A stretch of 64,000 nucleotides of DNA from Blastocatellia bacterium. Its GTDB lineage: Bacteria; Acidobacteriota; Blastocatellia; Chloracidobacteriales; JADJPF01. Every line of letters begins with the position of its first letter. Position 1 is the first letter of the stretch. The DNA is taken from NCBI GenBank assembly GCA_016713405.1, contig JADJPF010000001.1, forward strand, positions 686,417 through 750,416, read 5' to 3'. The notes under the pieces are model-generated. The model was not told the origin of the DNA. It was given only the letters and a program-made list of their open reading frames with translations, and did no database searches. Positions 26,249-33,600 of this stretch are shown here, in pieces. A program made the translations under genes and the position numbers.

Positions 26249-26952
26249 TCATTATCAATAAAAACAGTATTTCCAATGTATAAAGAAGCAAGAGAAGACA
26301 AACTATTTTGAGTGATAAGCACGCTAAGCTGAGCATCATCAATCATATAAGAGATTCTATCTTTAGGATAAGAAGAATCCAAAGGAACATAAGCCGCACC
26401 TGCTTTAAGAATAGCAAGAAGAGCAATCATCATTTCGCTAGAGCGTTCTATTAGTAAACCTACCCTAGAATCTGCTATCACTCCTAGCTTACGTAAGAAA
26501 TGAGCTAGTTGGTTAGCTTTCTCATTTAACTCTTTATAACTTAATTCATTGTTTTCAAAGACAATAGCAGTAGAAGAAGGGGATTTAGTTACTTGATGCT
26601 CAAAGAGTTGATGAATAGTTATTTCCCTATCATAATCACAATAAGTATTATTCCAAGTGTAGAGTAATTCTTCTTTTTCTGCTTGAGAGATAAGAGATAA
26701 TTTAGATATATGTTCTTTTGGATTATTAACTATTGATTCTAATAGCGTTAAGAAATTATCTGCCATTCTTACTATAGTAGAATGATAAAATAAATCTGTG
26801 TTGTATTCAAAAATAGTAAACAAACCAGAATCATTTTCATAAGCTTCAAGAGTTAAATCAAATTTGGCAGTTTTATTGTCAACAACCAATGAGGAAAGGG
26901 TTATATCCTCTAACTCTATTTTAGGAACAAAAGCATTTTGAAGAATAAGCAT
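26212..26952 (-). CDS. NRPS fragment: end of M4 condensation domain and start of M4 A domain
   Basis: A 246-residue fragment from QVMLILQNA (internal ATG) through the C-A linker to A-domain core LKAGAAYVPLDSSYPKD and IGNTVFIDNDWKDIEK. It begins after a shortened A tract (five As plus a G-to-T change near 26965) and ends at a T-run deletion. Almost identical to 16188-16796 and to part of 28894-30162. Confidence 0.85.
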   Translation of the reverse strand: MLILQNAFVPKIELEDITLSSLVVDNKTAKFDLTLEAYENDSGLFTIFEYNTDLFYHSTIVRMADNFLTLLESIVNNPKEHISKLSLISQAEKEELLYTWNNTYCDYDREITIHQLFEHQVTKSPSSTAIVFENNELSYKELNEKANQLAHFLRKLGVIADSRVGLLIERSSEMMIALLAILKAGAAYVPLDSSYPKDRISYMIDDAQLSVLITQNSLSSLASLYIGNTVFIDNDWKDIEKKAHQI

Positions 26953-28403
26953 GACTTGGAAAAAGTGCTACGACTTAAATTGCGCTCAGGTTGAAGCTTT
27001 TCAACTAGAGCTTCAAAAGGAATATCTTGATTAGAATAAGCACCTAGAGTGACATCTTTAACTCTAGCAAGAAGTTGCTCAAAAGTAGGATTAGAAGATA
27101 AATCAGAACGCATAACCAAAGTGTTAATAAAAACACCAATAAGGTTTTCTATGTCAGGATGATTACGGTTAGCAATAGGACTACCAACCAAAATATCTTC
27201 ACTTCCACTATATCGATAAAGAAGAGTTTGAAAAGCAGCCAACAATGTCATAAACAAAGTTGCAGAATTGTTTCTTGATAGCTGTTGTATTTCTTTTAAT
27301 AACTTACTAGGTAATACTTTAAGAAATCTTCTACCAGCAAAAGTCTGGATAGGTGGACGAGGTTTATCTATAGGTAGTTGTAAGAAGGATAGTTTACCAG
27401 CTAGCTTTTCTTTCCAATAAGCAAGTTGTTTTTCAAAAACTTCACCTTGCATCCATTGTCGTTGCCAATAGGCATAATCTGCGTATTGTATTGGCAGTTT
27501 TGCGAGTTCTGGAGTTTTATTTTGTGTATATGATTGATAAAGTGTTGCTATTTCTCTTACAAATACTCCAAATGACCATCCATCCCATACTATATGTGAA
27601 AATATAAATAGCAATACGTGGTATTGCTCATTTATTTTTATCAAAGTAGTTCTAAATAATAAGTCTTCTGATAAATTAAAAAGTTTTTGACCTTCTTTAA
27701 TAAAAAGTTTTTCAATTTCAGCTTCAAAATTAGCATTATCAATATTTTCTAAACTTATTTGGGAAAGTTCCAAAACACGCTTTTTAGCAATAATTTGGAC
27801 AGGATTACCATTAACAAAAGCAAAATTTGTTCTTAAAGCTTCATGTCTTTCAATTATTTGGTTTAAGCTTTCCTCTAATGCTAAAAAGTTTAGTGAGCCT
27901 TTTATTTCTATTGCTAAACGCTCATTATAAGCAGCATTATCTGGCTCAAACTGGCTTAAAAACCATAATCTTTCTTGAGTAAATGATAAAGGTATGTCTT
28001 GGTTTCTTGATATTTTAGATATAAATATTTCTAGTTTATTACCTTTTTTGATTTCCAAATCTATTAAATTTGATAACGATTCAATTGTTGAGTTATCAAA
28101 GAGCGATCTTAAAATTAAATCTACATTAAACACATTTCTTATCTTTGTATTTAATTGCATAGCCAGTAGGGAATGACCACCTAATTCAAAGAAGTTATCT
28201 TTAATACTTACGTTTTCTATATTTAATAATTCTGACCAGATATTAACTAAAGCAACTTGGATTGGAGTAGAAGGAGCTACATAGTTTTGATTATTTTGAG
28301 AATATTCAGGAGCAGGTAAAGCCTTACGGTCAACTTTAGCATTAGGTGTTAGAGGCATGGATTGTAAATAAACAACTGCTGATGGAACCATATATTCTGG
28401 CAA
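26916..28403 (-). CDS. NRPS fragment: M3 A-domain tail, PCP and M4 condensation domain
   Basis: A 495-residue fragment opened by an internal TTG (LPEYMVPSAV); the same frame is open up to about 28735 and encodes YRTGDLARW to TYIRQQ. It contains A10 PNAKVDRKALPAPEY, PCP FFELGGHSLLAMQ (near 28.18 kb) and a C domain with LSFTQERLWFLSQFEP and SHIVWDGWS. It ends out of frame in the SPFFQVML segment (reads STFSKSCLFF) at the shortened A tract. Nearly identical to 13172-14975, including synonymous sites. Confidence 0.87.
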   Translation of the reverse strand: MPEYMVPSAVVYLQSMPLTPNAKVDRKALPAPEYSQNNQNYVAPSTPIQVALVNIWSELLNIENVSIKDNFFELGGHSLLAMQLNTKIRNVFNVDLILRSLFDNSTIESLSNLIDLEIKKGNKLEIFISKISRNQDIPLSFTQERLWFLSQFEPDNAAYNERLAIEIKGSLNFLALEESLNQIIERHEALRTNFAFVNGNPVQIIAKKRVLELSQISLENIDNANFEAEIEKLFIKEGQKLFNLSEDLLFRTTLIKINEQYHVLLFIFSHIVWDGWSFGVFVREIATLYQSYTQNKTPELAKLPIQYADYAYWQRQWMQGEVFEKQLAYWKEKLAGKLSFLQLPIDKPRPPIQTFAGRRFLKVLPSKLLKEIQQLSRNNSATLFMTLLAAFQTLLYRYSGSEDILVGSPIANRNHPDIENLIGVFINTLVMRSDLSSNPTFEQLLARVKDVTLGAYSNQDIPFEALVEKLQPERNLSRSTFSKSCLFFKMLLFLK

Positions 28404-28654
28404 TTGCTGTCTAATGTATGTTTGTATTTCTGATGTTGAAGGTAATGTTTCATCAGAGTTTTTAGTTACAAGGTATGCTACTAGTTTCTTTTCATCTCTT
28501 TTATCTTCCCTTGCTATTACAACTGCTTGTGATACTTCTGGATGTTGGAGCAGTAAGGTTTCAATTTCACCAAGTTCAATACGAAAACCACGAATTTTAA
28601 CTTGATGGTCAAGCCTACCAAGAAATTCTATAGTACCATCATCTAACCAACGTG

Positions 28655-28915
28655 CTAAATCTCCTGTTCTATATAACTTATCTGTTTGAGATTTGCTAAA
28701 AGGATTTGCAATAAACTTTTCTGATGTAAGCTCAGGCGTTGGAAATATCCTTTTACTACTCCTTCTCCTGCTATTAATAGCTCTCCTGCTACTCCTACTG
28801 GCACTAATTCTAATGCTTCATTTACTATGTAAATTTGTGTGTTTGCTATTGGTTTTCCTATTGTTACTGTATTTAATACTCTATCGTTAGCCTCTACTTT
28901 ATTGTGGATGACCAA
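28655..28915 (-). CDS. NRPS fragment: short piece of M3 A domain between two frameshifts
   Basis: An 86-residue window in a third frame. It carries KVEANDRVLNTVTIGKPIAN, ELVPVGVAGELLIAG and GVVKGYFQR, the segment between the GPTETTIW and YRTGDL motifs in the other A domains. Upstream a G is missing (TTTATTGTGG versus TTTATGTGTGG, near 28903); downstream an A is missing (CTCAGGCG versus CTCAGGACG, near 28736). It is not a gene by itself. Confidence 0.7.
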   Translation of the reverse strand: MVIHNKVEANDRVLNTVTIGKPIANTQIYIVNEALELVPVGVAGELLIAGEGVVKGYFQRLSLHQKSLLQILLANLKQISYIEQEI

Positions 28916-30162
28916 ATGGTTGTTTCTGTTGGCCCATACATATTATGTAACTCACCTTTTATTACATTTATCAATTCTTTTGCTAGGCTTGTTGTTAATG
29001 CTTCTCCTCCTACCATCATCATTTTTAACTCTTTTATTGCTTCTTTTGCTTCTTCTTCTGTTGTTAATACTCTTGCTAATGATGGTGTACATTGTAAATG
29101 ACTTACTTTATGTCTCTTTATTTGTTCTGTTATTGAATAGTCTGCTTCTGATAAAGTTGAACTAACAACACCTCTGCTATCAGATTGAATAACAACTTTA
29201 AAGCCACGGGATAGAGTCCAAAAGAGTTCAAGGACAGAGATATCAAAGGAAATACTAGTAACAGCTAACCAAACACCATCCGAATATTTACCAATTCTTT
29301 GTTCCATACCAACAAAGAAATTAATAACATTACGGTGGGAAATCATAACTCCTTTAGGCTTACCTGTAGAGCCTGATGTATAAATAATATATGCTAAGTT
29401 TTCGCTAGTGTTAATATTTACTAGATTTGATGTGCTTTCTTTTTCTATATCCTTCCAATCATTATCAATAAAAACAGTATTTCCAATGTATAAAGAAGCA
29501 AGAGAAGACAAACTATTTTGAGTGATAAGCACGCTAAGCTGAGCATCATCAATCATATAAGAGATTCTATCTTTAGGATAAGAAGAATCCAAAGGAACAT
29601 AAGCCGCACCTGCTTTAAGAATAGCAAGAAGAGCAATCATCATTTCGCTAGAGCGTTCTATTAATAAACCTACCCTAGAATCTGCTGTCACTCCTAGTTT
29701 ACGTAAGAAATGAGCTAGTTGGTTAGCTTTCTCATTTAACTCTTTGTAACTTAACTCTTTATCTTCAAAGATAATAGCAGTAGAAGAAGGGGATTTAGTT
29801 ACTTGATGTTCAAAGAGTTGATGAATAGTTATTTCCCTATCATAATCACAATAAGTATTATTCCAAGTGTAGAGTAATTTTTCTTTTTCTGCTTGAGAGA
29901 TAAGAGATAATTTAGAGATATGTTCTTTTGGATTATTAACTATTGATTCTAGTAGCGTTAAGAAATTATCTGCCATTCTTACTATAGTAGAATGATAAAA
30001 TAAATCTGTGTTGTATTCAAAAATAGTAAACAAACCAGAATCATTTTCATAAGCTTCAAGAGTTAAATCAAATTTGGCAGTTTTATTGTCAACAACCAAT
30101 GAGGAAAGGGTTATATCCTCTAACTCTATTTTAGGAACAAAAGCATTTTGAAGAATAAGCAT
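28894..30162 (-). CDS. NRPS fragment: end of M3 C domain and M3 Gly adenylation domain
   Basis: A 422-residue fragment: C-domain end (VPKIELEDITLSS), C-A linker, then A-domain motifs LKAGAAYVPLD, YTSGSTGKPKG, FDISVLELFW, HLQCTPSL, MMMVGGEAL and NMYGPTETTIW. Code DILQMGMIWK predicts glycine. No monooxygenase insert. It follows an A tract of seven (six in the intact copy, near 30170) and an extra G near 30228. Confidence 0.87.
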   Translation of the reverse strand: MLILQNAFVPKIELEDITLSSLVVDNKTAKFDLTLEAYENDSGLFTIFEYNTDLFYHSTIVRMADNFLTLLESIVNNPKEHISKLSLISQAEKEKLLYTWNNTYCDYDREITIHQLFEHQVTKSPSSTAIIFEDKELSYKELNEKANQLAHFLRKLGVTADSRVGLLIERSSEMMIALLAILKAGAAYVPLDSSYPKDRISYMIDDAQLSVLITQNSLSSLASLYIGNTVFIDNDWKDIEKESTSNLVNINTSENLAYIIYTSGSTGKPKGVMISHRNVINFFVGMEQRIGKYSDGVWLAVTSISFDISVLELFWTLSRGFKVVIQSDSRGVVSSTLSEADYSITEQIKRHKVSHLQCTPSLARVLTTEEEAKEAIKELKMMMVGGEALTTSLAKELINVIKGELHNMYGPTETTIWSSTIK

Positions 30163-30224
30163 GACTTGGAAAAAAAGGGCTATGACTTAAATCGCGCTCA
30201 GGTTGAAGCTTTTCAACTAGAGCT

Positions 30225-30665
30225 TCAAAAGGGAATATCTTGATTAGAATAAGCACCTAGAGTGACATCTTTAACTCTAGCAAGAAGTTGCTCAAAAGTA
30301 GGATTAGAAGATAAATCAGAACGCATAACCAAAGTGTTAATAAAAACACCAATAAGGTTTTCTATGTCAGGATGATTACGGTTAGCAATAGGACTACCAA
30401 CCAAAATATCTTCACTTCCACTGTATCGATAAAGAAGAGTTTGAAAAGCAGCCAACAATGTCATAAACAAAGTTGCAGAATTGTTTCTTGATAGCTGTTG
30501 TATTTCTTTTAATAACTTACTAGGTAATACTTTAAGAAATCTTCTACCAGCAAAAGTCTGGATAGGTGGACGAGGTTTATCTATAGGTAGTTGTAAGGGG
30601 GATAGTTTACCAGCTAGCTTTTCTTTCCAATAAGCAAGTTGTTTTTCAAAAACTTCTTCTTGCAT
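30225..30665 (-). CDS. NRPS fragment: middle of M3 condensation domain
   Basis: A 146-residue fragment that continues the preceding fragment in the same frame after a stop codon: the normal AYWQRQWMQ reads AY-TAG-QRQWMQ because TGG has become TAG (30678-30680). It contains LQLPIDKPRP, FAGRRFLKVLPS, GSEDILVGSPIANRNH and IGVFINTLVMRSDL. It is lost at an extra G near 30228 (GGG for GG after AAAA). Confidence 0.82.
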   Translation of the reverse strand: MQEEVFEKQLAYWKEKLAGKLSPLQLPIDKPRPPIQTFAGRRFLKVLPSKLLKEIQQLSRNNSATLFMTLLAAFQTLLYRYSGSEDILVGSPIANRNHPDIENLIGVFINTLVMRSDLSSNPTFEQLLARVKDVTLGAYSNQDIPF

Positions 30666-30677
30666 CCATTGTCGTTG

Positions 30678-33600
30678 CTAATAGGCATAATCTGCGTATT
30701 GTATTGGCAGTTTTGGGAGTATTTCTAATATTTGTTCTATAGATTGGGAGTAATTTTTGTAAAGAACAAGCATTTCTTTTATCAAAATGCGTACAGACCA
30801 AGCAGCACTAATGATGTGGTGCATTACAGTTAACAACACATATTCTTGATGGTTTAGTTGAACAGGTGTAATTCTTAATAATGGTAAAACGGATAGGTTA
30901 AAACAATATCGAGACTCATTTAGAAGTAATTCTGCTTGTTTTTCTTCTTGCTCTTTAATAGAAAGGCTAGTTAAGTCAACTTCATTAATAGTTAATACAT
31001 TATTTTCTAAAATTAATTGATGTGGAATGCCATTTATTACATTGATAGATGTACGCAAAGCTTCATGCCTTTTTATTAGCGCATTAAGGCTAATTTCTAG
31101 GGCTTTAATATTCAAATTACCTTGTATCTTTAATGCAAGAGGGATGTTGTAATGAGGCGTTTCAAGCTCTAATTGTTCAAGAAACCAAAGGCGTTCTTGA
31201 GAAAATGAGAGGGGTAAATTTACATTTCGTGGGACAGGTGAAATAGAAGGTATTTTAATATTTTGCTTTGTTTGATTTGCTTCATCAATCCTTGCTGCTA
31301 GATTTGCGATTGTAGGAGCTTCAAATAGGCTACGCAAAGGCAATTCAACCGCAAAATTACTTCTTAACCTTGAAATCAATTGTGTTGCAAGCAGTGAATG
31401 CCCTCCTAATTCAAAAAAACTTTTGTTTATGCTTACTTGTTTTATATTAAGCAATTCTATCCATATACCTGCTACTAATTCTTCAGTAACTGTTCTTGGA
31501 GCAAGATAATCTCCTTCTAACTCAAGGTTATAAAAGTCTATCGTTGGGAGTGCGCGGTAATCTATTTTATGATTAGGCGTTAATGGTAAAGAATCCAAGT
31601 ATATAAATGCTGTTGGAATCATATAATCTGGCAAGATTTCTTTAAGAAAGTTTTGTAATTCAGATGCTAGGGGTTTTTTCTCTGTAGCTGTAACAACATA
31701 AGCAATTAGACGGAGAGTTTTATCTTGTTTAGTTACAACAACAGTTTCGCGGACTGTTGGATATTTTAATATTGCTGACTCTATTTCACCTAATTCAACA
31801 CGATAGCCACGAATCTTTACTTGATTATCATTACGTCCGATATACTCAATATTCCCATCTGTCAAGAAACGTGCTAAATCTCCAGTTCGATAAAGGCGCG
31901 AACCAGGTTCTAATGGGTTTTGGATAAATTTTTCAGCAGTCAACTCAGGATTTGCTAAATAACCTCTACTAAGAGAATTGCCACCTATAAATAATTCTCC
32001 TACTACACCTGTGGGTAAAGGTTGAAGGTATTTATCTAAAATATAAATTTTAGTACCTTCAATAGCATAACCTATTGGTAAATTCTGTGCTTTATAGCTT
32101 TGAGTTAAGTTAAGCTCACAACAGCTAACAGCAATAGTTGCTTCTGTAGGCCCATAGGTATTAAGCAAGCGGATTTTACAATATTGTTGCCAATCTACTA
32201 AACGTTCTGCTAATGCTTTTTCACCTCCAATAATCACTAAGCGCAAAGTTGAAGGTAATAATAAATTTTCCTCTTTAATAGCTAAAACCATTTCATGCCA
32301 AAAGGCTGTAGGCAAATCTAAAACGGAAATATTCCATTGCAAACATTTTTCTAGAAAGTTTGCAACAGACACAATCATTTCATCATTACGTAAAACTAAA
32401 GTAGCTCCAGACACTAGAGTTGGATAAATTTCTTCTGCACTTGTGTCAAAATTAATTGAAGCAAATTGTAGAACTTGATCACTTGAAGTTAGTTCAAATT
32501 GCTTTATTGCTTGTGTAATGTAATTTACTACAGAAAAATGCTCTATTAAAATCCCTTTAGGATTACCTGTAGAACCTGAAGTATAAATAACATAAGCAAG
32601 ATTAGTTGGAAGAATGCTTAAATTAGGGTTTTCTTCACTTTCTTTTGATATTAATGTTAGATCTGAGTCTAAACAAATTAGTTTAACTTGCTTAGGTAAT
32701 ATTGATGTTAAATTTTGTTTAGTTAAGATAATTTTTATTTGTGCATCTTGCACCATAAAAGAAACACGGTCTTTAGGATAATTAGGATCTAGTGGTAAGT
32801 AAGCTCCACCTGCCTTAAGGACGGCTAATAAACTAATTATCATTTCAAATGAACGTTCAATAGATATTCCTACTAGTGTTTCAGGTGATACTTCTAATTT
32901 AATCAAATAATGTGCAAGCTGATTAGCACGAAGATTTAGCTCGTTATAAGTAAGCGGTTTATTTTCAAAAATTATTGCTATTGCTTGAGGAGTTTTAAGA
33001 ACTTGTTGTTCAAAAAGAGTATGTAAACAGCCTGTAGATGCTTGTTTTTCGGCTCCGCTGTATTTTAAGAGGATTTCTTGTTTTTCTACTTCTGTTAGTA
33101 GAGAAAGAAAAGAAATATGTTCTAAAGGATTTAGGATTATGCTTTCTAGCAAAACAGAAAAATGTTTTGCCATTTTAATAATGGTTGATTTATCAAACAA
33201 ATCGCTATTGTATTGCCAGGAGGTTAATAACTCTCCATTGTGTTCTACAGCCATTAAGAGAATATCAAAAGGGGTGGCTCTTTGTTCTAAGGGGTAAGAC
33301 TCTACAAGTAATTCACCAATCTTCATATGCGCCCCTGCTTCACCTAAAACAAAGGGAGCAGTCTCTACTAATCTATGTGGTTGTTGAAGAATAAACATAG
33401 TTTGAAAAAGTGGTGGGCGACCAGCATTCCAATTTAGGTGAAGACGATCAGCAATTAAGGCTGTAGGAAAATCTTGGTTTTCTAAAGCACTTAAAACAAC
33501 TTCTCTTGTTTGTAAGAGAAAGTCTTGATAAATAGGATTATTAGAAAAATTTGCACGTAAAGGTACAGGATTAATAAAATAGCCAATAGTACCCGTAAAT

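Larger units (their letters stand above)
10680..30700 (-). repeat. Near-identical repeated NRPS module DNA (C-A-PCP units M3-M7)
   Basis: Long stretches recur almost base for base, including third-codon positions. The A-domain core near 12.9 kb reappears near 16.1, 21.6, 26.25 and 29.46 kb. The C-domain region at 13.2-14.9 kb reappears at 26.6-28.3 kb. The monooxygenase at 11.55-12.55 kb reappears at 20.25-21.26 kb. Identity ends sharply in places, for example near 25345, where the M4 copy leaves the common sequence inside the LGEIE motif. This is the signature of recent duplication or ongoing gene conversion. It is also exactly where an assembler or short-read polisher would fail. Identity was judged by eye. 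Confidence 0.85.

Noticed and set aside
10680..30700. Genuine separate small NRPS genes (a split multi-protein assembly line)
   Set aside because: Fragment boundaries fall inside domain cores, starts are internal GTG, TTG or ATG codons, and neighbouring copies read through. Only the boundary at 23367-23383 has a stop, a ribosome site and linker sequence at both ends.
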